The position numbers were made by a program, and so were the translations under genes. The notes beneath the pieces are model-generated. The model made no database searches, was not told the origin of the DNA, and saw only the letters and a program-made list of their open reading frames with translations. From positions 33,102,501 to 33,166,500 of the forward strand of contig CM075652.1 of NCBI GenBank assembly GCA_037953625.1: DNA of 64,000 nucleotides. The letters run 5' to 3'. Shown here piece by piece: positions 10,606 to 21,867 of this stretch; the stretch's first letter is position 1, and each line of letters begins with the position of its first letter. Source of the DNA: Crotalaria pallida (lineage: Eukaryota > Streptophyta > Magnoliopsida > Fabales > Fabaceae).

Positions 10606-11057
10606 TACAAGATAACAGATAAAAAAATCTTCAAATATGAAATTTAACATAAAATCAACTAGAATAATTGAACAATTGTAATGTTAAACAACTTTTCACT
10701 ATGCAATGTCAATAAATGTGAAAGAGATATGTCTAAAGAATAGAGATGTAAATTGTGTTTAAATTTAGTGCGAATATAATAGTGTGTTATCAATTAAAGA
10801 TGTCTTAGAAATTAGAGATTTAGTTGAAATAACCATATCCCCTTATTAATTTCAAACATCTTCTATGAGAAAAATTATCAATATAGACGTATGGATATAG
10901 GTGAGTTTGATAGCTTGGTTCTTTTTCTTGCAAATTTTTATGGGTAATTATCCATCCTCATACCCTTAGCTTCCTCATTTTCAGGTTAAATCCCCTCCCT
11001 GTTATGGATAATTTTTGTAGGTACTCATTTGATCGGGGTCCAATTGTCATTCTAATA

Positions 11058-11330
11058 CTCCCTCCGTTCCTAAATATAAAGTCCTCTTGACACTTTTATT
11101 TTGTCCCTATTTATAAAGTCTCATATCAATTTTCAATGATCACTAATTACTTTTTTCCACAAACACATCTATTTATTTAATACTCTTTAGATTCCTAATA
11201 ATATTAATAGGTGTAATTTTGAAACTACATATCAAAAGTTCACATTTCCAATACAATCAACTAAATTATTCCACGTTCTTAATGAACGTGAAATCCCCAA
11301 AAGAGGTTTTCTATTTAGGGACGAAGGGAG
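11058..11330. mobile_element. Stowaway-type MITE
   Basis: Ends CTCCCTCCGTTCCTAAATA and the inverse of TATTTAGGGACGAAGGGAG, TA duplication at 11056-11057 and 11331-11332. Confidence 0.9.
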
Positions 11331-12285
11331 TAATTAACAAGTAAATAAATGAAAAAGGCATGGGTAAAGTTTCATTGTTTTTGTTGAAAGACTTATATTG
11401 TGGAATAGATTTTTTTTTATGAGAAAATGGAGAATGCACTGATAGTGTAAATGTCAGCGTATCATCTACCCTTAATCCATGTATGGTCGTTAATTTTAGA
11501 TTAAAGTTGTAACACTCTTTCGATAACTTTCATAATATAAAATAATTGAGTATATTTTAAATAAATTCTCATTTCTATACTAAAGATTTCAATGCTAAAA
11601 AAAAATTTCATTTCCCGAAAGCTAGGCCATATACTTAAGGTAAATCTGAGTTCAAAATAGATTTAAGGGTTATCCTGATAATTTAGAGAAAAGTAGGAGT
11701 TTCTAAGTTATAGGGTGCTTAATAAATTCAGAGTTGGTGGTAAAGTATGGATATCAGCTCATAGCAATATATTTATCATTGAAAATGGTTTCATCTGATA
11801 ATTTTGTACTATTAAAATAAGATGGTCGTGCAAGGAACTTAAAATGTCATCTTTGGTTATCATTTTCAAAATATAATCTAGTCGCTAATACAAAAATATC
11901 TTAGAGCTGATCCAGGTTCTTTGTTCCATCATCTGTTCCATTTGATTTCCGACTGCTGTGCACGAAGATACTAATTCCCTTTTCCTCTGTTCCCCATTAC
12001 ACTCTAAGGATCTCTTATCCTCGCTCGTCTGTGAGGATATTGTAATGTTGATTCTTAACCTACAAGAGCACGGGAGTAAGCATATCCATTTGCATAATTA
12101 AATGAGATAGACATAAGAAAATAGTATTATCAATCACAACTATTCAATTAGCATTTAAGATGCAAGTACATATGAGCACACCCCTTTTCAATATTCCAAT
12201 TCTTGTAATGCAGGTGGCATGATGCATGATTCCATCCACATCCGAGGCCTCCATAAACATTTCGATATCTGGAAAATGATGTCTC

Positions 12286-12510
12286 GGTGTTCCCAGAACA
12301 CCACCAAACGTTCCCAGAACGAATGGCAAACCATACTTGGAAAATAAACACAACTCCCAGAGTGTGCATCACGTTCCCAGAACGCCTACGTTCCCAGAAC
12401 GCATAAAACCAGGTCCCGGACACTGGCCACATATCTATAATGTGTCATCAAGTAGGTCATAATTTCGGTACTCCCGGAGTACCATTCTCATATTCCCAGA
12501 ATATGAGAAT
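12286..12510. repeat. Hairpin array, loop CCA with variable stems
   Basis: At least seven perfect inverted repeats around the same CCA (once CCG) loop: GGTGTTC/GAACACC (12286-12302), CGTTC/GAACG (12309, 12372 and 12389), ACTC/GAGT (12353), GGTACTC/GAGTACC (12467-12483) and ATTCTCATATTC/GAATATGAGAAT (12484-12510, 12 bp). The stems are mostly unrelated in sequence. Confidence 0.9.
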
Positions 12511-12774
12511 TATTCCTTGCCAACCTATTCTCCATTTCTCTATGAATGAATGCACCACTGCCAAGGTTGGTTTTTATATTTGATTTAATCACTGTGATTT
12601 AGGTTCGTCTCGCACTTCCCTTAGAATGATTGGTTTGAGGTATAATCTTTGGGCGAGATAAAGCATACTCAAATTAGTTTTTATCATGCCAGTTAACTTG
12701 AATTGAGTAGACTTAACCAATGGGAACCACTCATCTTATTAAGAACTTAACTTTCATTTTTCAGTTTCAGGTAC

Positions 12775-14287
12775 TAACCGGTTACAATCTCAGGATAACC
12801 GGTTAGATTTTCAGACCTGCAACTGTTTCACCATTGTAATTCAAGAAATCCCTTTCTCTTGAACTCTCTACTCAACTCATAAGCAAACTTTATCATGGCT
12901 TTATACCTCAAATCTCTTGTGCTCATCATTCACAGGCCTAAATTCACCATTTGTTATTAATGTAACATAACTTAACCTTTAAGTTATATTAAAACTTCAA
13001 GGTATGGACTTCTCAACCACAATCCAAAAAAATAGTGATTATTCACCTGTTTTTCAGATTTATCTTTGTTGAAAATAGAGTTAGATTTGAGTAAGAATAA
13101 TAGAAACATATCACCAATTTTCAAAAACTTATTCTTCTTTGAAAATTACACAGCATCTAACCGGTTACGAAAATCGACTAACCGGTTAGATTAGACAGTC
13201 TTCATACTGAAAGATAGGATTTTTAAATATTTCCTTTCAATACTCAATTCTAACTAATTTCAACATTCTTATGAGCCCATATATCTCAATTAGATTCTGT
13301 TCAGCCACCACACACAATCAATCTTGCCTACATGTCATTTAGAGCATCAATGTAGCACATAACCACATATATTCACACATAGCACCAAATATTATCACAT
13401 GGCTCATAATAATACATGTAAACTAAGATTATTTCTTCTATATTACTTGCATGCACTTTTTAGATCTGTTACAGTCAGGATTCAATTGTTCATTGGCCTC
13501 CAAGCCTTTGTTTACCCTATACTATGCCCTTTGTGAGTCTCATGGTGACTCAACCTATTATTCCATGAAATCTATTCTCACTCTAGCAAAAGGAAACTTC
13601 TCCCTTACCTCAGGGTTGTGTTTGATGAAGATCAACACTGAAACTTGAAGAAAATCCACAAATTCCTCACCAATCCTATGTTCTGTTTTTAGCCACGATT
13701 TCCATCAACGGGGTTCAAAGACCAGAAGATTTGACATAGCAATAGACCAAAGAAATTGGGGAAAACAATCAGAACCAAACTAGGTAACATGCACCAGCTT
13801 TAGAAACAAATTTGAGGCTTACAGAGTGCATGTACTTACCAAAATCATAGCCTAAAAAGAGCCTCGCGAACTGGTTTCTGGTTCTAGACAGATTGACTCC
13901 TAAATCTTCCAAGACTAACCACCTCTTCAATACTCATTCTCAATTCACTCTCCATACCTCAATACAAAGCTGGAAGACTCAGCTTTAATATGGTGTATCT
14001 CATTTGGTTTAACTCTCAGAGATCAGAGAGAATTTGACAGATTAATACAGAAACCCTAATTGAGTTTCCACAGCAGCCCTTCAACATAAAACCCTTGATT
14101 TTGCCCTCAATTCCATTATTTATAGAAAAATTTAGTGAACATGCAGCACGACACGTATTCCTCACTGGAAATCGAATGGTGTTCGTGGCAATTTGTGGTG
14201 GAAATGGGTTGATTACTCATCAAAATCCACTATCCAGGTTTCCTGAGTTCATCGTGTAACCGGTTACAAAGCCTTTCTAACCGGTTA
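12775..14287. repeat. Paired TAACCGGTTA palindromes
   Basis: Pairs start at 12775/12796, 13158/13179 and 14257/14278, each exactly 21 bp apart, inside the solo LTR. Confidence 0.95.
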
Positions 14288-14786
14288 CATACTGGTAAAT
14301 AATAAAAATTAATAATTTAATAATTCTTTTCCCAAACAATCCTTTTTAATATTATATTTAGGTCCTATTCCAAGGACTAAAATACAATATTAATATTTTG
14401 TTATTCGCTTACCAAAAATTACCTCTACCTATATTTTGTATATCAATACGGAGTAGAGCCAGAATATAAACTTGGAAGAATTAATAACAAGCTTTTATTA
14501 TTAATTTTCTAATTATTCGGAAAACGAAAATTAGGGGTGTTACAAAAGTAATACAAACGAATGATGGATGATGGACTGATGGTGTAAAAAATTTTACACC
14601 ATTCAATGCATACCCATTAATCTATTTTTTATATTAGACGAACTTATATTGTGAAACGGATAGAGTAATCGATAAAACCTCAAATGAAAATTAACAATAA
14701 ATTACATAGACCTACCCTAGCATTTAATGAGTTACAAGGATCTCTTTTTTTGCATTTAAACGTTCTTCCACTGTTTTAAATTCTAT

Positions 14787-15097
14787 TCCCTCCGTTCTAT
14801 ATTAGTTCACCTTTTAGGTTTGGATACACATATTAAAAAATTGTTAATTATTGTTAGTTTTATATGCGTTTTGTTTAAAATGTCTCTATTTAATTCTTAT
14901 TGAAAATTGTTATAGTATTTAATTTTATTAGAAAGTGTGATCATTAATTAATGTATAATGGTCTAAAAATAAGAAAAAAAATAAAAGTATAATTAATGAG
15001 GAGTAAAAAAAGATAGAATGAAACGTAAAATTTCACAAAAAAAAAAACATAATTATACATTAAAATTATAAAATAACAAAAGTTATGAAAAAAAACC
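14787..15097. mobile_element. Stowaway-type MITE, degenerate right end
   Basis: The left end TTCCCTCCGTTCTATATTAG follows TA, and the body resembles the MITE at 10256-10605. The right edge is placed from the other gene copy (near 28325-28340), where AAATTCTAAATAACATA has no insertion. Confidence 0.7.
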
Positions 15098-15292
15098 TAT
15101 AACATATAGCCTCTCTATATGTTGTAAAAATTGAAAAACTTCAACCCGTAATTTATTATTTATGTATAATTATGGTCTAGAAATGTCAATTCAAATAGTT
15201 TGTTTGATTAGCTTGTGTTCAAATACTTCAAGTAGTTGTATGAAAAGATTTCAAATGTATTTTTCCTTGAAATGAATATATGTTTATTTTCT

Positions 15293-15795
15293 TATTTAAG
15301 TTTTTAGTTCCTAAATTTGGATATTTTTCTTGGAATTGTTTTTTGAAATTTTTTTTTTATATATATTTTGGGTCTCCGAATTTTACATAAACATTTGGAA
15401 ATGGTTTGGAAATGGTACTTTCGTCAGTTAAGTGATGATATAGTCAACAACATGTCACATCATTTTCATAATGTCAACATGTGACATGCTATGTGATGTC
15501 AGGTGGCACCACATGATTTTTTTTAATAATTAAAAGGTTCGATGTTCTTAAAAAAATTGCGGTTTTTTATTATTTTTAATAAATTTCAATTTTTTTAATT
15601 TAAAAAATCCGCGTAACATGACGTGACACGTTATCTATCGACGTGGTGAATATGATGTCGTCGGTCATATTATCAATTAAGTGGTGAAATTATCATTTCC
15701 AAATGTTTAAGCAAAGTTCAAGAACTCAAAACATCTAAAAAAAATTCTAAGGACCAATTTCAAAAGAAAACCTAAGTTCCCAAATAAAAAAAAAC
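15293..15795. mobile_element. Non-coding TIR element
   Basis: Degenerate inverted repeats of about 130 bp face each other, for example AAACATTTGGAAATGG near 15390 and its inverse near 15700. The segment is absent from the homologous intron in the other gene copy (junction near 28480). I could not fix the target duplication. Confidence 0.5.
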
Positions 15796-16426
15796 GACAT
15801 TTTAGTATACTTAAAAAGAAGAACCGACAATCCATGAACTAAAAATAATCTAGAATAAAATATAAGCCATTTAAATATTAATTTATTTCATACAAAAACC
15901 ATGATGTAGTAATGTGCTACGAGGAAAGTTAAAAAAAATTTTCGGGACATGACTAATAAAATTGAAAAAACAAAAACTTGCAAATTAATATTCTTCATAA
16001 TCCATGGACTAAAGTCATCTAAAATGCAAGATAAAAGATTTAAAGATTCATTTATTTCATACAAAATTCATATGTGGTGATGTGTTGTGAGGAAAGTTTT
16101 AAAAAAAATTCTCGAGTCTTAACTGTAAAAAAAATCTTAAGTCGTAACTGTACTGCACTGATAACCATAATAGTTAGTGGGGTACGCTTGTACCTATGTA
16201 GGGTGTGGAAATCCTCACACAATTTTGATGGCCTGGTTCTCCCATTTCTTTTGGTTTTTTAGGCTAGACTGTTGGGCTTTGCCTGTTTTGAGACAAGGGG
16301 CTTTTGTCATCCCACTTATGGATAATTATAACTCACTTAATTTTTTTAATTCCAATTTTATCCTTAAAATTTGAGTACAAAATGAGTCGTGACATAAATT
16401 ACCACTACTACAAATAAGTTTTTTCA

Positions 16427-16745
16427 GACCGGTTCCGAACCATTTTTCAGATCGGTTCCGAACCGGTCTAAAAGAGCTTGTTGCTAAAAATACCATGTTT
16501 ACGAGAGCAGTTATAAACCGGTCTGGTTTACATTAACGAGACTGGTTATTAACCGCTCTGAAATATGAAAATGAACCGCTCTGAAATAAAAAATGAACCG
16601 CTCTGAAAAAAAATGAACCGCTCTAAAATAAAAAAAGAATCGCTCTGAAATAATTTTTGAACCAGACTCGTTTATTATTTTGAACCGGTCTGAATTAATT
16701 TTTTAACCACACATTTATTGTTTTGAACCAGTTTCAATTAATAAA
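16427..16745. repeat. CACTA subterminal repeats, left
   Basis: About a dozen copies of CAGACCGGTTCCGAACC-like and GAACCGCTCTGAAA-like units, in both orientations, inside the left terminus. A matching array lies at 20510-20700. A (TA)n run at 16768-16788 follows. Confidence 0.9.
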
Positions 16746-17048
16746 CAATTTTTTTTAAATGAATCATATATATATATATATATATATAAATAGCTAGATA
16801 GATAGAAAAACACAATAATAAAACCAATAAATAATAACTGAGACATGTATTTATATATACATATAACCTTTGGCAATTTCACAATAATTCATACAAGAAT
16901 CATTAAGTGCTGAATAATCTCAGCTGGACAGTATCCCTACAAGAATCTATCAAGTGCACAATAATCCTGCTGTATAGTATCGCTACAAGCTAAAAATCAA
17001 ATGCTGGATATATAGTACCCATACATAAAGACTATAATGTTTGCACTA

Positions 17049-18662
17049 CTACAGATATGCCTTTTGAACCACGATCCTCAACTTGGTCTTCTTCCATGGT
17101 TTCATCAGTTGACCTTGCTTTGTTCTATCAACACAGCGAAGATCAGTATTGTGAGCTTTTTCAACCTGTCAGGAAATTCAAAACAGAAGGAAAATAAAAT
17201 ACGCAAACATATATATGAATAATAAAAATGCTATCTCATTAATCATTACTAAGATGTTATGTTGAAGAAAATAGAGAAAGAAAAAGGGTACCTGAAATAT
17301 TATTTGAAAGATATAACCCCAAGTGCCAGCAGGTTGGCAAACAAGATGTTCTTCAGGAGCTCCTAAGCCTTTCTCATGGTTGGATGGATTATAACTCTGT
17401 GGAAGTGAAGCAGCATCAGAAGTTCTTTGGTCTGCATCTCCATAAACATTGTCAACCTTATCCCCACTAGCTTTCTTATGATGTTGGTAACATCCATTCA
17501 TGGAGAGCAAAGATCCCAACTACAACAACAAACACAATGACAAGTGTGTATTAGAGAATAGAGATTATTCAGTAGATTATTGGCATAGTAACATAACTAT
17601 AATGAAAACATATATTAGGCCCTTTATAACAGTACTTACCCCAAAATAAATGGTGACTGAAGTAAAAGTCCACCTGTTTCAGAATCCAAAAACAAAACAA
17701 AATCAATAAGCAATGCTTCAAAAGAAAACCATAATGTGCTTAATTAAAACAGTAAGAGGTGAAATAGGCTTCTTGCTATAACATCAACAGCTTCAATGGG
17801 CATCATAAATCATTTATCTCTCAAGAGATTATAATGGATTCCTTCCAATATAAGAGAACTATTTTCACCAATACAAATGCCTCCATCTCTTTTTTTTTCT
17901 TGTATCAAAGAATTGAATTATTGAAAGAGTACAAGGGGTACTAAACCCATATACAATGATGGACTTGAGCTACTAACAGCTATGGCTACTCACAAATACC
18001 CTTCATCTAGACAAACTGTTAGCTTCATTATGGTTTGAGATTAACTCAAATACTCAATTCATAGTTTATAAAGTTTTTCGAATGTGTTTCTGCCTCAGAC
18101 TACTGTTTTCATATTCCACACCACAGTGTTGGGTAAATAAAACAGAACAATGCACACGACAATAGTCTTAAATATGCAAAGAGATCCCAACCATACAAAT
18201 ATACAATGTCTATATTATTAATCCATTTCCAATAGCATCCAAAATTTGAGGTGAAATTAAATTGGGAATGTGAACTTACTGAGTGTAACAGTAGAAAATT
18301 CCTCCTCCTACTGAATGAGCAGTGAGTATAAGAAGCACCAAAAGCACGATAAATGCGAAAAATCTAAAAACCAGAAGCCAGATAGGGTGAATTCCTTTAA
18401 AGCAAGGCCTCCAAGTTTCATCCTCATACAAAGTTTCTGATGATGCTTCTTTCTGCCCTTCAATATTGTTACCATTTCCATTTCTTAATTGTTTTCTTAG
18501 AAATTCATACTTCCTTATAAGCAATAATGAAAAGATTGCTGAAAAGAGGAGCCACATGGCACAAACCAAAACCCTCCAGTTTAGCCAGTAACTTTGCATG
18601 GTTGTATTTGCAGTCACTTTGGGGTCCCAAGTTGTTTTAGAAGAGCCTGTTTCAAAACTCAT
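17049..18662 (-). CDS. Captured membrane-protein fragment, possibly a chimeric gene
   Basis: Four exons can be joined with good splice sites and closed phases: 18280-18662, 17640-17673, 17292-17519 and 17049-17165, giving 253 codons from the ATG at 18662. The first 215 residues match the N-terminal part of an uncharacterised plant multi-pass membrane protein family (the At1g10660-like group): SYWLNWRVLVCAMWLLFSAI forms the first membrane segment, FKGIHPIW begins the second, then WTFTSVTIYFGLGSLLSMNG. The rest of the family protein, several further membrane spans, is missing. It is replaced by a 38-residue exon (VEKAHNTDLRCVDRTKQGQL onward) that I do not recognise and that ends at a second CACTACTACA sequence. 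Whether it is expressed is unknown; capture inside a CACTA element is clear. Confidence 0.6.
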
Positions 18663-19391
18663 GGTGTGTGTTATTTCTGATGTTTTTTTCAAATTTTTTT
18701 TCTTCAAATCAAAATGGTTAAGGTACTTGGGGTTGGTGTTTGTTATGCTAGCTTATGCTAATGAAGAATGAACAAAATGAATGTTTCTCAATGATGTTAA
18801 TCAGAATCCTATAGAAACCAGAAGACAAGACTGAAACTTTGAAAAGGGTTTAATCAAATTCACTGAACTAAACTGTATAACTCTTCCAAACCATCTTCCA
18901 GTTATATTAAATCTAATGCAAAATCATGGATTTGATTTAAATTATCATAACTGTATTTTTCATGTTAAAAAATAACAAAAATAGATCTATGCTCCTGTGC
19001 GGAAGCACAGGTCTACTTACTAGTTTCCATCAATAAAAGGATGTTTTTGTCTAAAGCATAGAAGGGAAAATTTTCAGTATCAAGCAAGGTAGGAATTGAT
19101 AGTTAAATACACCATGCACAACCAATGCCTTGACAAAAAAGGTGGGACTCGTGAATCTCAAATATAATTCTTCCAAGGTTACTTGCTAAACCTGCATTAT
19201 GTTTCCATAAAGCTGAATATTTTTAAGCCCAGTGTAATTCTTTTTGGATAATGACAATTGACAACCAATCCAGTAGTTTTAAGGCTTGAACCATCATCAA
19301 TAATGAATAATTGGGTTGTTTGAAATACTTCACTGTTTTAAACAAATTGCCTATAATAAAAATATATATTAAGCGATGGTAAGCAGATTAC
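18663..19391. other. Captured upstream region, no gene
   Basis: This is sequence 5' of the membrane-protein fragment, probably its original leader and promoter. A hairpin CCTGTGC-ggaa-GCACAGG followed by TCTACTTACTAG lies at about 18992-19022. The next exons expected for the RRM gene are absent here. Confidence 0.5.
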
Positions 19392-19675
19392 CGATAGCAG
19401 CACAGCGGTCTCAGCTCCCTGTGAATCCTTGAAGGTAACATAGGCAATTTGAGACTTTTCATCATGACTGCATCAAATACATATATTTATAATTTCTACA
19501 TTAAAAAATTATAGATGAAAACGCTTAAGAAAAGGCCAGTTGAATGAGGGGAAAAAAGCATAGTCACTGACCTTTTCAGTTCAACATATTCAATATCACC
19601 AGAAAAAGAAAAGAACTCCTGAATGTCTCGCTCAGTCGCTCCAAAGGAAACGTTACTGACTTTAACAGTTTTTAT
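19392..19675 (-). pseudogene. Captured RRM gene fragment (BPA1-like)
   Basis: Two exons with intact splice sites, 19572-19675 and 19392-19467, join in phase to encode IKTVKVSNVSFGATERDIQE, then FFSFSGDIEYVELK, then SHDEKSQIAYVTFKDSQGAE and TAVLLS. This is the RRM half of plant proteins related to BPA1, the binding partner of ACD11 (RNP2-like VKVSNVS and RNP1-like QIAYVTF). The C-terminal half is absent: after the donor GTAATC no continuing exon is found before the membrane-protein fragment begins. It is a partial capture within the CACTA element and in the same orientation as the neighbouring fragment. Confidence 0.8.
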
Positions 19676-19995
19676 CTGGAAAAAAAGTCCAAAAAAAACT
19701 AAATGATTAAAAGCTCAAAGAGCCAACCTCTATATGTTCAACAATTTACTCAAATCTCATCATAAAGACAAAATCAAAGCGTAGTACTCATCAATACTTG
19801 CTGCTAAGGCAAACTACCCCTCATGATGTCTAGTTGAAAAATTGACAGAGGAGGTAAAAAGCTTAAGCTTTTATTCTGGCTAAGCTGCATTCACACCCCC
19901 CTATCATAAATTAATGGTTTTAAGTTTTAAGTATCAGATAATAAACTAGAGATTCCAAACTTTTGGTGCATAGAAAGATACAACCGAAAAAATTA

Positions 19996-20427
19996 CTAGT
20001 CTAATAATAATATTAATCTGTCTATAAAGGAAAAAAAAGAGAGTGAGCTATGATGTACTGTATGAATTGAAAAAGAGAGTGAACTATTTGGGCGACGACG
20101 GCTTCCATTCCGTCTTCCGTTCCTGGCGCGAGTTTGAGGGAGAAGAGAGGAAGCTTTGCGGTAGCGCTTTGTGGCCGTTGAGAGCGGTGACATGGTTCCG
20201 AACCAGTGTCGCCGACGCAAGGAGAAGGCGGCGGAGGCTGGCTCGCGATTTGCGAGGTCCCCAACAGCAACGGCGGAGCAAGTTAGGGACGGTGAGGTTC
20301 GCGGTTTGGGTGGCGGTCGAAAGCTCGGGAGAGAGAGAAAGTTATAGGGACCAAGGGAGAGAGAGAATCTGATCCGAAAAAGAGAAGAAGCAGGGGAACA
20401 TGGAGATGAGGTTGGGGGAGGCGGCAC
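19996..20427 (-). other. GC-rich first-exon-like sequence
   Basis: A stretch much richer in G and C than the surroundings with two overlapping minus-strand ORFs of 143 and 65 codons, both rich in Ser, Pro and Arg. It lies upstream of the RRM exons in the same orientation and may be the 5' leader or first exon of that gene, or a third captured fragment. I do not recognise a protein. Confidence 0.3.
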
Positions 20428-20509
20428 AACAGAGAAGAATAGGGTTTTATTTGTTATTAAACTAGAACCCTTGCCCGTGCGACGCGCAGGGTAGTCAATT
20501 TATCTATTT

Positions 20510-20700
20510 TTCAAACTGGTTGCCAAAATGAACCACTCTAATATGAATCAATGGTAACTTTCAGATCGGTTCCGATACGGAACCGGTTTCAATTAATATA
20601 TTTTCAGACTGGTCATTTAAATGAACCAGTCTGATAATTCCAACTTCCAGACCGGTTCCGTGCGGAACCGATCTTAATAAAGTGGTCTGAAAAATATATT
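20510..20700. repeat. CACTA subterminal repeats, right
   Basis: CAGACTGGTC, CAGACCGGTTCCG and GAACCAGTCTG units in both orientations next to the right terminus at 20711, matching the left array. Confidence 0.9.
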
Positions 20701-21245
20701 TTGTACTAGTGTACGATCAACTAATTAAAAATAGGAGTTGCAACGTATAGATCATAACCATGCACTTAAGAAAAAATAGGATCGTGAGGTATCTCACGAT
20801 ACAAAAATTGGAAAATTATGCCAAGGCTGTGAGGTGTAAAAAAAATTGAAAAGGGGTAACCTCAGAGCCAAAAAATTTAGCAATATCATCCCAGGTCCAA
20901 GGTCGTGAGGTAAATAGGAAAGAGTTTTTAGCCTTAGGCCTTTGAATAGTATAACTATCGTTTTGTATATTCATCTTTGTATATGGACGTAAACTATAAG
21001 CTAAATCATATTTGTTCATTCTTCTACTTTATTTCCGCTAATTATATAACACGTCACGACCCGTATTTTTAATCAGTTGGTCATGATTTACAGGTCACGA
21101 CTCATTCTGCACCAATTTTTTTAAAGGGTAAAATTGAAACTAAAAAACAAGTGGGATGTACTTAGCCTTAAGTGGGGTGGCAAATGCCCCACTCTTGAAC
21201 CCTTACATACAATGTATCCACTAAAGGGTAGAGAAGACATGCCAT

Positions 21246-21811
21246 AAATTTTTGAGTGAAGACCCATTTTAGTCCCTCATGTTTTTCGCGTGGGACAGTT
21301 TAGTCCCTCAAAAAATGGAAAAACATTTTAAGTCCTTGAAGATGTTGAAAAGGGGACACTTTGGTCCTTCCGTCAATACCATTAACGCCATCCTCCGTGA
21401 ACGTTAACACTGGTAGCGACGGAGGGAGAGAGAGGCCGAGAACGGAGGGAAGATGGATGGAAGGCGGAGGGGCGACGGCTTCTTAGGGTTGTGTGAGGGA
21501 GAGAGGGTTTGAACTTAGGGTATGAAATAGAAGTTATTGAAATGAACTCATGACTCATTTGTGTTGTGGTTATTGAAATGTGAACGTGGCTGTCTGGCTG
21601 AAGCCTAAAGGCTTCTTTGTGTTTTAATATTTCAATTACCGGTCCGGTCCGGTCTTTGCGGTCTAAAAAATTGTGAGACCGTGGATCGGACCACAGCATA
21701 ACGGTCCAAAAATTTTCAGACTGGACCAGACCACCGTCTCGCGGTCCAACTCTTTTTTTCGGTCCCGTCCGACCGGTCTCGCGGTCCGAGACCGGACCAC
21801 TTACACCCCTA
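21246..21811. other. Unassigned transposon-like spacer
   Basis: The minus strand begins at 21811 with TAGGGGTGTAAGTGGTCCGG followed by many GGTCC/GGACC units, like one end of a hAT element. The left part (21257-21370) has TTTAGTCCCTCA and AAGTCCTTGAA typical of MITE ends. I could not pair the ends. Confidence 0.35.
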
Positions 21812-21867
21812 ATAGCAACGATCCTCCTCCTGGTCTCCAGCTGCTGCTCCACCATCCCTCATCCTAA

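Larger units (their letters stand above)
9004..11056. mobile_element. Possible TIR element, split by insertions
   Basis: TAGGAATGACAATGGG at the left and the inverse of CCAATTGTCATTCTA at the right are similar. The interior is low-complexity sequence with repeated GGGTA/TACCC runs, interrupted by a Pack-MULE and a MITE. I could not find a clean target duplication, so the limits are tentative. Confidence 0.35.
11508..14544 (-). mobile_element. Solo LTR of a long-LTR retrotransposon
   Basis: Begins on the minus strand at 14544 with TGTAACACCCCTAATTTTCG, ends at 11508 with GAGTGTTACA, and is flanked by the exact 5-bp duplication AAAGT (11503-11507, 14545-14549). Length 3,037 bp with no internal domain, so it arose by LTR-LTR recombination. 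Features on the minus strand in order: an AACCGGTT pair at 14278/14257, TATA box near 14120 (CTATAAATAA), splice-donor-like AGGTAAGGG at 13608, palindrome pairs at 13179/13158 and 12796/12775, and a hairpin array at 12510-12286. Confidence 0.9.
8837..14665. mobile_element. Stowaway-type MITE split by nested insertions
   Basis: The left end CTCCCTGTCTCCCTCCATTTC and the inverse of the right end, CTCTATCCGTTTCACAATAT, face each other across 5.8 kb, each flanked by TA. The empty site is seen in the other gene copy at about 28207-28216 (GAATTAAATCG), where the two flanks join directly. Everything between the ends, including a MULE, two MITEs and a solo LTR, inserted later. Confidence 0.75.
16403..20711 (-). 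mobile_element. Pack-CACTA element with captured host gene fragments
   Basis: Termini CACTACTACAAATAAG (left) and CACTAGTACAAAATAT (inverse of the right end), exact 3-bp duplication TAC (16400-16402, 20712-20714), and arrays of subterminal repeats at both ends. It is 4,309 bp long. No transposase is present. The interior holds exons of a multi-pass membrane-protein gene and of an RRM gene, all on the minus strand. Confidence 0.92.
16299..21206. mobile_element. TIR element split by the Pack-CACTA insertion
   Basis: GGGGCTTTTGTCATCCCACTT (16299) and the inverse of the sequence ending at about 21190 (GGGGCATTTGCCACCCCACTT) begin inverted repeats of about 110 bp that both contain AATGAGTCGTGAC. 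The other gene copy lacks the whole segment (junction near 28645). The CACTA element sits inside one repeat arm. Confidence 0.6.
4391..21245 (-). other. Truncated duplicate of the FIP2-like gene 3' end, expanded by insertions
   Basis: Stretches at 4395-5455, 8640-8834, 14668-14786, 15098-15240, 16200-16297 and 21207-21245 align in order and orientation with 26575-28690, the 3' end and last introns of the FIP2-like gene. About 2.1 kb in the intact locus is spread over 16.9 kb here because of nested transposons. The copy ends before exon 9. Confidence 0.85.
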
